NCBI GenBank assembly: GCA_937891015.1 | Contig: CALAPY010000029.1 | Coordinates: forward strand, 1 to 44,415 | Source: UBA2108 sp002713215 | GTDB lineage: Bacteria > Bacteroidota > Bacteroidia > Flavobacteriales_G > Salibacteraceae | Reading direction: 5' to 3' | DNA length: 44,415 nucleotides | Shown here: piece by piece, positions 27,504-34,617 of the stretch | Position numbering within the stretch: the first letter of the stretch is position 1 | Layout of the letters: each line of letters begins with the position of its first letter | Position numbers and translations under genes: made by a program | The notes under the pieces: model-generated | Told to the model about the DNA's origin: nothing | Database searches by the model: none | Seen by the model: the letters and a program-made list of their open reading frames with translations, nothing else

Positions 27504-28271
27504 CTATTTCACTGCTTGAATTTGCAACATATTCATATGGCACCTAAACAGCCCGTCGTCATTTAACCTTCTCAACTCGACTAAGTAATTTGATTTCTCC
27601 TTGTGAGAAACAAACCCAAACTCTGCTGCTTCAGCAATGGTTTCTTCCAACTTAATTACCATATTGGCGATTTCCAGGTTATCCAAAACAAAAGGAATTA
27701 TAAAAAGTTCAATATTCTTAAACCCAGCCTTTTTTAACAAAGGAATGGTATTTCTGGACGCTAATCCATTATTGACTTTTTTCTCAGTCAGGTAGTTCAC
27801 CAATCCTTTTTGTGTTTGAACAAAACTATCGTAAAGGTTTAACCCTGTCCAATCGGTTTCTACCATTAAAAAAATGCCGTCTCGTTCAAGTAGTGCATGT
27901 ATTGTATTTATTATTTGCTCTGGGTTTTCTAGATGCTGCACGAGTCGTTCGGCTCGAATGCCCTGAAACCGATATTCGCTGGAATTTACCGCATCCAATT
28001 CCCGAACAGCAAAACTTAAATTCTCCAACGACGTTTGAGCCAACTTTTCGTTCGCGAGTTCAATGAGCTGAGGATCATGATCCAGACCAACCACCTTTAC
28101 ATCATTGGATAGTAGTTCCGCCAACCGAATAGCGTCGTCTCCTGTTCCACAACCAATGTCTGCAACCGTACCTTGTTCAATTTCTAATAAAGGCGCATAG
28201 GATTGCTTCTTCAACTCAATGAGTAGGCTTTCTGTATTTTGAAGGTAATTTGAGTTATAGTCTTTCTTCAT
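27504..28271 (-). CDS. Class I SAM-dependent methyltransferase
   Basis: 255 aa, cytoplasmic. The SAM-binding motif I VADIGCGTGDDAIRLAELL is at about 36-54, an acidic residue ending strand 2 is in VVGLDHDPQ (about 60-68), and post-I/motif II regions follow (RAERLVQHLENPEQII). The fold is of the UbiE/Methyltransf_11/25 type, which methylates small molecules. The substrate is unknown. The gene overlaps the putative acyltransferase upstream by 17 bp and ends 3 bp before the DISM kinase. This tight packing suggests a shared pathway rather than general metabolism. Confidence 0.88.
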   Translation of the reverse strand: MKKDYNSNYLQNTESLLIELKKQSYAPLLEIEQGTVADIGCGTGDDAIRLAELLSNDVKVVGLDHDPQLIELANEKLAQTSLENLSFAVRELDAVNSSEYRFQGIRAERLVQHLENPEQIINTIHALLERDGIFLMVETDWTGLNLYDSFVQTQKGLVNYLTEKKVNNGLASRNTIPLLKKAGFKNIELFIIPFVLDNLEIANMVIKLEETIAEAAEFGFVSHKEKSNYLVELRRLNDDGLFRCHMNMLQIQAVK

Positions 28272-29016
28272 TCAAATCCTTATTTCTGAAATACACCGAT
28301 GTATCAATGTTTTTTAGTTTCAAATCGTATTCAATATTAATACGCATTCCCCTATTAACTTCATCAACCGTTTGAACCGGGTTTTTTCTCAGGTCAAAAA
28401 TCCGAACCAATTCGGATTCCTTTCCACTTTCCAGTCTGTAAGAGTCTTCCACAAAACATACCGTTGCCAAGAGGTCAATTTTGGGATAATAAAACGTTCC
28501 CCCGTTTCCTACTTTATCGTATTTAAGAAAGCTATAGTTTCTGGCAATTCGTGCCGAAAACGGTGAACACAATGCCCATAAAGAACCCAATTTAAGCTGC
28601 TCTAAAACAGCAACGGCAGAGCGAATTAAATAAACGGCCCCGATTCCCATACCGGCAACTTCCATGGAGTTCCACAACCCACACATTTCACCGGTTCCAA
28701 TGGATGCGTATTTATTAATGTGGCTCGAAATCGTTGGGTCCATTTCCTTGGTAGCCTCTTCAATGGGTAATTCCTGGTTTCCCCCCAATGCATGAACCCT
28801 TACTCCACCAAAGACCTTTTCTTCGTCCTGCGATTCACACAGTATAACAAAGGAAGCCGGGTTGTATTTCCAATCATGGCTAGAAGATGACACCTGGTCA
28901 ACTCCAACAGAGGTTAAAACCCTGCTGTGACCCAGAATAAATTTGTCGCACATTTCGGGCTCATCAATTGCTCGAAACGCCCTAATTTTTACATAATTAT
29001 TATCTCCTTTGTTCAT
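28255..29016 (-). CDS. Putative GNAT / autoinducer-synthase-like acyltransferase
   Basis: 253 aa. I do not recognise a named family, but the layout fits the GNAT fold as used by LuxI and FeeM-type N-acyl synthases. It has an early Arg-rich strand (KIRAFRAIDEPEM), a beta strand with FGGVRVHALGG (about 68-78), the strand-4/helix-3 element GEMCGLWNSMEVAGMGIGAVYLI (about 108-130), then LWALCSPFSARIARNYSFLKYDKVG...YYPKIDLLATV, like the C-terminal Y..LGF part of GNATs. No membrane segment is present. It heads an operon with a methyltransferase and two kinases and is divergent from a response regulator. Fold assignment is moderate; acyl donor and acceptor are unknown. Confidence 0.6.
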   Translation of the reverse strand: MNKGDNNYVKIRAFRAIDEPEMCDKFILGHSRVLTSVGVDQVSSSSHDWKYNPASFVILCESQDEEKVFGGVRVHALGGNQELPIEEATKEMDPTISSHINKYASIGTGEMCGLWNSMEVAGMGIGAVYLIRSAVAVLEQLKLGSLWALCSPFSARIARNYSFLKYDKVGNGGTFYYPKIDLLATVCFVEDSYRLESGKESELVRIFDLRKNPVQTVDEVNRGMRINIEYDLKLKNIDTSVYFRNKDLNEERL

Positions 29017-29251
29017 CGAGAATTTGTTCGGTACAAATTACGTTATCCCTGATTCTCATATTGTGTTCTACGATTCACCTTCTACCCAATAAAATTACAG
29101 CAGAAATTGAACCAATGATGTTGTCAAAACATCTTACCCCTTCCGAGCTTGCCACATAGCATCCATCCAAGTTGATAGTGCAGGCCCCAAATATAGATTA
29201 AGCATTGACTTATGCAATAAGGAATAAAAATTTTACTTTAGCTACAGAATT
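29017..29251. promoter_or_regulatory. Divergent control region between acyltransferase operon and response regulator
   Basis: 235 bp without a supportable gene. Towards the plus strand, TTGAC (29205-29209) and TACTTTAG (29234-29241, one mismatch to TAnnTTTG) precede the ATG at 29252, although their spacing is longer than usual. Towards the minus strand only imperfect matches are seen (TAATTTG near 29035-29041). Confidence 0.35.
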
Positions 29252-29746
29252 ATGGAAACGCCTAAAATAGAGCCTAGTTTTAGTGAATTACCTCTTGTCC
29301 TGTATGTTGACGATGAAGAGCACAATCTAAATGCCTTTTACGCTGCGTTTAGAAGACGATTCAAAATTACCAGAGCCGTAAGTGCAAAAGCAGCGTTGGA
29401 AATAATTGAAAAGCAAGAAGTCCCCTTTGAGGTTATTATCTCGGATCAAAGGATGCCGGAAATGACTGGGGTTGAGTTGTTGGAGATTGTTAAATCCAAA
29501 AGTCCTGAGTCGATTCGTATGCTGCTCACCGGGTTTGCGGATATTAATGCTGTTGTGGACTGCATTAATCGAGGTGAGGTATATCGCTATTTAACCAAGC
29601 CCTGGGATGAAGCGAATTTAAATCGCACCATTTTAGATGCTGTTGAATTGTTCCGTCTTCGATTCAAAAACGAATGGAAAACCCAGCAATTAATTAAAAT
29701 GAACGGAAAACTGGAATTCTTAGCTCGCCAGGGGCTTATATCGTAA
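29252..29746 (+). CDS. Single-domain response regulator (RpfG-like receiver without output domain)
   Basis: 164 aa. Receiver at about 14-135: acidic pair D20/D21 (LYVDDEE), phospho-acceptor D65 (IISDQRMPEMTG), LLTGFADINAVVDCINRGEVYRYLTKPW, then a helical tail (about 130-164). There is no DNA-binding, HD-GYP, GGDEF or kinase domain; a stop follows at 29744-29746. The receiver resembles that of the REC-kinase at 24255-25355 along its whole length (YVDD..NL..F.AAFRR, MLTG.AD..AVV..INR, KPW). It is transcribed away from the kinase operon. It probably works by protein contact or as a phosphate shuttle or sink for that system. The 3' end overlaps the convergent PAP2-like gene by 11 bp. Confidence 0.9.
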   Translation: METPKIEPSFSELPLVLYVDDEEHNLNAFYAAFRRRFKITRAVSAKAALEIIEKQEVPFEVIISDQRMPEMTGVELLEIVKSKSPESIRMLLTGFADINAVVDCINRGEVYRYLTKPWDEANLNRTILDAVELFRLRFKNEWKTQQLIKMNGKLEFLARQGLIS

Positions 29747-30350
29747 GGCCAAAATAGGTAGGTATAAATACACTTACAAACCCAACAACTACTCCGGTAT
29801 ATAGCTCCGCTGCTGTGTGCTTTTTAAGCTTTAATCGTGCATATCCTATTAATCCCCAAACGAGGCTAACAAGAACAATTTCGACGAAATAGTTTGCAGA
29901 AAACTGAAGATAAAGAACCAATAACCCGGCAAGCACTCCGCTAATTCCCATCATATGAATGCTTATTTTATAAAAGTATGTGGTTAGGTATGCCATAACC
30001 ACAGAAATCGTCATTCCTAAAAAGAGCGACACAACAATTGGCGGGAGGGGTGTTTTTTGAATGAGGTTGTAGGTAAAAAAGTAGAATATGCAGGTAATGC
30101 CAAAGGGTAGAATACGCTCCTTTCTATTATCTAACTGATAGGAACTTATGGCTTTGCGGAACCGAAGAAAAAACAATAGAAGAACAGGAAATACAAAGGT
30201 GTTTATGAATACCAAACCCAAAACAAACAGTTTTAAGTTTGATGGAATCGTATGCCTTAAATAGCTGTCGAGGTTTAAGATAAGTACCAACCCTAACGTG
30301 GGCATTAAACCAGGATGGAAAACATAGGATATAATCTGCGCCAGTCGCAC
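29736..30350 (-). CDS. PAP2-like integral membrane protein (degenerate phosphatase motifs)
   Basis: 204 aa with about six membrane segments. Possible remnants of the PAP2 triad are DNRKERILPF (about 75-84, like KX6RP), KISIHMMGISG (about 128-138, where PSGH is expected) and ARLKLKKHTAAELYTG (about 171-186, where SRX5HX3D is expected). The serine of motif 2 and the aspartate of motif 3 are replaced, so activity on lipid phosphates is uncertain. Translation starts with GTG at 30350 in the overlap TAGTG with the rpoN stop, so the gene is translationally coupled to rpoN. It converges on the lone response regulator with an 11-bp overlap. Confidence 0.75.
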   Translation of the reverse strand: MRLAQIISYVFHPGLMPTLGLVLILNLDSYLRHTIPSNLKLFVLGLVFINTFVFPVLLLFFLRFRKAISSYQLDNRKERILPFGITCIFYFFTYNLIQKTPLPPIVVSLFLGMTISVVMAYLTTYFYKISIHMMGISGVLAGLLVLYLQFSANYFVEIVLVSLVWGLIGYARLKLKKHTAAELYTGVVVGFVSVFIPTYFGLTI

Positions 30351-31810
30351 TACAACTCTTTACGCAGTCGAGCTACTGGAATATTTAGTTGCTCCCGATA
30401 TTTGGCAACCGTTCGTCGGGCAATGTTGTACCCTTTATCCTTTAAAACAGCAACCAGGGCCTGATCGGTTAGCGGTTTTCTTTTATTCTCATTGCCAATA
30501 GCCTCTTCCAGAATTTTCTTTACTTCGCGCGTAGACACCTCTTCTCCATCACTATTGGTTAATGACTCGGAGAAAAAGCTCTTAAGAATGAATGTACCAT
30601 ACGAGGTTTGGATGTACTTGCTGTTGGCCACCCGCGATACGGTGGAGATATCCATGTTAATTACGTCCGCAATATCTTTTAAGATCATGGGCTTCAGTTT
30701 GGTTTCATCTCCAGTCATGAAGTACTCTTTCTGGTGATCGATTATGGTTTGCATTGTTAGTAACAAGGTTTGCTGACGTTGTTTAATGGCATCTATAAAC
30801 CACTTTGCCGAATCTAGCTTTTGCTTAACAAAAGTGAGCGTGTCCTTTTGCTGCTTGGTGGCCTTTCCGCTACCTTTCTGATAATCTTCTATGAGGCCAG
30901 AGTACTTTTTACTTACTCTAAGCTCTGGTGCATTTCTTGAGTTAAGGCTCAATTCGAGTTCGTCATCTTCGTTTAGGGTCAATATAAAATCGGGGATGAC
31001 CACCTGACTCGATCGGCTATCAGAACCGGAACCGCCTGGTTTTGGATTCAACTTTTTAATTTCCTCATCAGCAGCCTTTAGCGCGGCTTCATCGATCTCC
31101 AGCCCTTCAAGGATTTTTTTATAGTGTTTCTTAATGTAAGCCTCGAAATAGTCTTCAATAATCGCTTTGGCTGTAATTGACTCAACGGTTCTTGTCGTTT
31201 TTCGGTTTAGTTGAATTAGCAGGCATTCCTGCAAATCCCTGGCACCAGTTCCCGGAGGATCGAAGGTTTGAATTATTTTAAGAATTCGTTCAACTGTTTT
31301 TTCGTCTGTATTTATGTTTTGAGTAAAGGCCAAATCGTCAACAACAGCAGAACTATCTCTCCTTAAATATCCTGAGTCGTCCAAACTTCCGAGCAGGTAA
31401 TCGGCAATAAAATATTCCTGCTCTTCCAGGTCCTGCATATCCAACTGGTCTTCTAACCGCTCCCTAAAACTTTTTCCGGTAGTAACAGGTGTTGTTCTTT
31501 CTTCCTCATCTACTCCTTTATTGCTAATGGAGTATTTGTAGCTTGGTTCGTCATCAATATATTCTGAAAAATCAAAGTCTTTTTCTGCTTCTGTTTGCTC
31601 TGGTAAAGAATCATCGTATTGATCATCCTGTTCGGCAAATTCATCGTCCTCTTCGTCCCGACCTTCATCCAATGCTGGATTCTTTTCAAGCTCTTCTTTT
31701 ATTCTGGCTTCGATGGCAATAGTTGGTACTTGCAACAACTTCATTAACTGAATTTGCTGAGGACTAAGCTTTTGGAGTAGCTTTTGACTAAGGTGTTGCT
31801 TTAATGCCAT
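30350..31810 (-). CDS. rpoN: RNA polymerase sigma-54 factor
   Basis: 486 aa. Region I, the activator-responsive Gln/Leu-rich segment, is at about 1-50 (LSPQQIQLMKLLQVP...EELEKNPALDEG). Region II is an acidic linker (about 50-130). Core-binding region III follows (about 130-330), and the C-terminal DNA-binding part ends with the RpoN box ARRTVAKYREQL (about 466-477). It directs polymerase to -24/-12 promoters and requires AAA+ enhancer-binding proteins, none of which is encoded in this window. It lies 64 bp downstream of rseP; small palindromes (GCCAATTGGC at 31848-31857) occupy that gap. It is coupled to the PAP2-like gene. Confidence 0.97.
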   Translation of the reverse strand: MALKQHLSQKLLQKLSPQQIQLMKLLQVPTIAIEARIKEELEKNPALDEGRDEEDDEFAEQDDQYDDSLPEQTEAEKDFDFSEYIDDEPSYKYSISNKGVDEEERTTPVTTGKSFRERLEDQLDMQDLEEQEYFIADYLLGSLDDSGYLRRDSSAVVDDLAFTQNINTDEKTVERILKIIQTFDPPGTGARDLQECLLIQLNRKTTRTVESITAKAIIEDYFEAYIKKHYKKILEGLEIDEAALKAADEEIKKLNPKPGGSGSDSRSSQVVIPDFILTLNEDDELELSLNSRNAPELRVSKKYSGLIEDYQKGSGKATKQQKDTLTFVKQKLDSAKWFIDAIKQRQQTLLLTMQTIIDHQKEYFMTGDETKLKPMILKDIADVINMDISTVSRVANSKYIQTSYGTFILKSFFSESLTNSDGEEVSTREVKKILEEAIGNENKRKPLTDQALVAVLKDKGYNIARRTVAKYREQLNIPVARLRKEL

Positions 31811-31874
31811 TACCGAATATAAAACGATACAAAATAAATATTCTTAGCCAATTGGCGTGCCAAATAATTAATGG

Positions 31875-33230
31875 CTACTTCAAAAGGCTTTGAATGCCCT
31901 TGAATGCATCATTGCCGTTGGCAAATACAAATAGAGTTAGCAGCAAAATAATACCAACCATTTGCGCGTATTCCATGAATTTATCATTGGGTTTACGCCC
32001 TGTAACAATTTCCCAAATGGTAAACATAGCGTGTCCGCCATCTAAGGCAGGAATGGGTAAAAGGTTGAGTACACCCAACATGATGCTAAGGAAGGCCGTC
32101 ATATTCCAGAAAATAAGCCAGTCCCACACTGGAGGAAATAAATTGCCGATAGCGGCAAAACCACCAACACCCTTATAAGCACCCGTGCTTGGGCTAAATA
32201 TTAATTTGAGCTGCCTCAAATAATCTCCCATTTGATTAACGGCTTTATCTATTCCAGCCGGAACAGCCTCCAAAATTCCATAGGTATGGGTTTCAAGCTT
32301 GTAGTAACCTAGCTTTTCCAAATCCAGCAGTCCCAGTGAAGCACTGTGAACTCCTATTTTTCCGTTTTCAGAAATTTTGACTGGAAGGGTAAGCTCTTCT
32401 CCATCTCGTTTAATTTTTAAATCCACCTGCTGGCCGGCAAACTCACTGGCCATGGCAGCAAATTGGTCAAAATAATCTACCCTCTTGCCATCAAGTCCAA
32501 TAATAACGTCTTTAGGTTGCATTCCCACGTCACTGTTATGACTGCTATCAGCCACTTTGGCAATAACAAACGGGATGCGGTACATAAAGAGCTGCTTGTT
32601 CTCCTGGTCAATGAGTCGCTCGATGAAGTTTTCGGGTATGGATATTATTTCGGTCTCACCATTTTCATGTCTTACGTTGACATTGCCTCCATAAATCATC
32701 TCGGGCATTATTCCTGAAAATCGCTCAATCTTCTTGCCGTTGATATCCAAAATCTGGTCTCCGTTTTTAAAGCCCATTTCCATGGCCATGGAGTCTACAA
32801 CCCACACTCCTCCGGTTAGGTTTTCATTGGGCAAGTATTTTTCTCCCCAAGTGAACATCACACCTGCATATATGGCCATGGCCAAGAGAAAGTTTACGGT
32901 CACCCCGCCTAAAAGAATAATTAATCTTTGCCATGCCGGTTTACTTCTAAATTCCCAGGGTTCCGGATCATTCTTAAGTTGTCCTGTATCCATAGATTCA
33001 TCGACCATGCCCGATATTTTAACATAACCCCCTAATGGAATCCAACCAATGCCATATTCGGTTTCACCTCTACGAAACTTAAAAAGCGAAAACTTCCAAT
33101 CGAAAAACAAATAGAATTTTTCGACACGGGTTCCAAAATATTTAGCTGCTATGTAGTGGCCCATTTCGTGTAAAATGACCAAAATTGAGAGGCTCAAAAA
33201 AAACTGAGCTGCTTTAATTAGAATATCCAT
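31875..33230 (-). CDS. rseP: Site-2 intramembrane zinc metalloprotease RseP
   Basis: 451 aa. The zinc-binding HEMGH motif is at residues 21-25 in the first membrane helix. The GxxxF-type membrane-associated segment, a PDZ-like domain (about 205-290, VGMQPKDVIIGLDGKRV) and the C-terminal NLLPIPALDGGHAMF motif (about 385-400) complete the catalytic set, and the final helix is at about 425-445. The family cleaves anti-sigma factors and cleared signal peptides in the inner membrane. It follows dxr by 128 bp, the standard pairing in Bacteroidota. A hairpin at 33325-33356 separates the two. CACTTTTG at 33248-33255 is one mismatch from a -7 box, so rseP may have its own promoter. Confidence 0.97.
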   Translation of the reverse strand: MDILIKAAQFFLSLSILVILHEMGHYIAAKYFGTRVEKFYLFFDWKFSLFKFRRGETEYGIGWIPLGGYVKISGMVDESMDTGQLKNDPEPWEFRSKPAWQRLIILLGGVTVNFLLAMAIYAGVMFTWGEKYLPNENLTGGVWVVDSMAMEMGFKNGDQILDINGKKIERFSGIMPEMIYGGNVNVRHENGETEIISIPENFIERLIDQENKQLFMYRIPFVIAKVADSSHNSDVGMQPKDVIIGLDGKRVDYFDQFAAMASEFAGQQVDLKIKRDGEELTLPVKISENGKIGVHSASLGLLDLEKLGYYKLETHTYGILEAVPAGIDKAVNQMGDYLRQLKLIFSPSTGAYKGVGGFAAIGNLFPPVWDWLIFWNMTAFLSIMLGVLNLLPIPALDGGHAMFTIWEIVTGRKPNDKFMEYAQMVGIILLLTLFVFANGNDAFKGIQSLLK

Positions 33231-33324
33231 AGCAAATGTTGAAGCGGCAAAAGTGGTTATTTGCTTTGAAGTGGCGAAATAATCTTTCGGAGTTTATAAA
33301 AGACGGCTATAAAAAAGGTTAATT

Positions 33325-33356
33325 GAAGCCCAACAATAGGAGATGTTGGCAGCTTC
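33325..33356 (-). terminator. Hairpin after dxr, possible terminator or attenuator
   Basis: Arms GAAGC-CCAACA (33325-33335) pair with TGTTGG-CA-GCTTC (33344-33356) with a 2-nt bulge. It begins 2 nt after the dxr stop on the minus strand, and a T-rich stretch (CCTTTTTT) follows after about 6 nt. Confidence 0.5.
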
Positions 33357-33358
33357 AT

Positions 33359-34525
33359 TTAAAAACTAGCCTCTAATTCACGGGCCATAATTCGGGTTTC
33401 GGTATCAGTAAGTACGTAGTCGTCGTAACTGGGAGCCTGAACAAATGAAACCTTCTCCATACAGGCCTGATTGATCAGGGCAATATCTAAAAACCCAATT
33501 TTACCATTCAAAAATGCCTGAACACTTACTTCGTTAGCAGCATTTAATATACAGGCCATATTTCCCTTTTTCAACAAGGCTTCAAATGCAAGGTCCAGAT
33601 TTAGGAAAACCTCCCGATTGGGCTGTTCAAAAGTAAGTTGCGGATAGTCCATAAAATTAAATCGTGGAAAATCACTTTGGATTCGATCGGGATACGCTAG
33701 TGCGTACTGAATGGGTAGTTTCATATCGGGAAGGCCCATTTGCGCTTTCATACTACCATCTGTAAATTGTACAATGGAGTGGATAATGGATTGCGGATGA
33801 ACAATTACATCAATCTGTTCCGGAGTTAAATTAAAAAGCCATTTAGCTTCTATCACTTCCAATCCTTTATTCATTAATGTTGCGGAGTCAATCGTAATTT
33901 TCGCGCCCATGTCCCAGTTGGGGTGCTTAAGGGCTTCCTTTTTTGTAACCTTTAAAAGTTCATCTTTCGACCTTCCCCTAAAAGGCCCTCCAGATGCGGT
34001 CAAGTAAATTTTTTCAATAGGGTTGTGAAACTCACCGGCCAAACATTGGAAAATCGCCGAATGTTCTGAGTCAACGGGATATATATTTACCCCTTTCTCG
34101 GCAGCTAAAGCGGTAACAATTTCTCCGGCAACTACCAAGGTTTCTTTATTGGCCAAGGCGATGTTTTTACCTGCATTTATCGCGGCTAATGTTGGCTTTA
34201 AACCGGCATATCCCACCAAAGCGGTTAAAACAATGTCAACTCCGTCCATTTCTACAACCTGGGATAAAGACTCTTTTCCTGCAAAAACCTTAATGTCATC
34301 ATCCCATAAAGCATCTTTTACCTTCTGGAATTTAGATTCATCAACTATTACTACGGTATTGGGAAGAAATTTTTTGGCCTGATCAATTAATAATTCTGCA
34401 TTGGAATAAACGGTGAGTACCTCAACATGAAAGTATTCCGGATGACTATCAATTACCTCAAGTGCCTGGGTTCCAATACTTCCCGACGAACCTAGTATGG
34501 CTATCCCTTTTGTTTCTTTACTCAT
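33359..34525 (-). CDS. dxr: 1-deoxy-D-xylulose 5-phosphate reductoisomerase
   Basis: 388 aa from the ATG at 34525 (MSKETKGIAILGSSGSIG); the longer frame to 34552 adds nine unlikely residues. The NADPH motif LGSSGSIGTQAL lies at the N-terminus, NKETLV in the middle (about 125), VDSEHSAIFQCL (about 149-160) with metal ligands D and E, and TASGGPFRG (about 175). The enzyme converts DXP to MEP in the non-mevalonate isoprenoid pathway. Just upstream is TATTTTTG (34533-34540), an exact -7 match, placing transcription start very close to the ATG. It is divergent from porZ. Confidence 0.97.
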   Translation of the reverse strand: MSKETKGIAILGSSGSIGTQALEVIDSHPEYFHVEVLTVYSNAELLIDQAKKFLPNTVVIVDESKFQKVKDALWDDDIKVFAGKESLSQVVEMDGVDIVLTALVGYAGLKPTLAAINAGKNIALANKETLVVAGEIVTALAAEKGVNIYPVDSEHSAIFQCLAGEFHNPIEKIYLTASGGPFRGRSKDELLKVTKKEALKHPNWDMGAKITIDSATLMNKGLEVIEAKWLFNLTPEQIDVIVHPQSIIHSIVQFTDGSMKAQMGLPDMKLPIQYALAYPDRIQSDFPRFNFMDYPQLTFEQPNREVFLNLDLAFEALLKKGNMACILNAANEVSVQAFLNGKIGFLDIALINQACMEKVSFVQAPSYDDYVLTDTETRIMARELEASF

Positions 34526-34532
34526 TTGGTGC

Positions 34533-34540
34533 CAAAAATA
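34533..34540 (-). promoter_or_regulatory. Candidate -7 element TATTTTTG for dxr
   Basis: This is an exact TAnnTTTG match 8-15 nt ahead of the chosen dxr ATG. A TTG at 34550-34552 is too near to be its -33 partner. Confidence 0.4.
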
Positions 34541-34617
34541 AAACGTTACCAACCCCTTCCTACAAATAGTTTAAGACTATTAAAATAAAATGGAGAAACT
34601 TTTGTTATTTCGTGCCT

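Noticed and set aside
31848..31863. Small palindromes GCCAATTGGC and TTGGC-GT-GCCAA between rseP and rpoN
   Set aside because: They are short and have no terminator tail; they may be chance or a minor operator, so they are not listed as a feature.
34526..34552. Longer dxr start giving MVTFYFWHQ before MSKETKG
   Set aside because: The extra residues are unlike the family, and the -7 element lies inside them, so the ATG at 34525 fits better.
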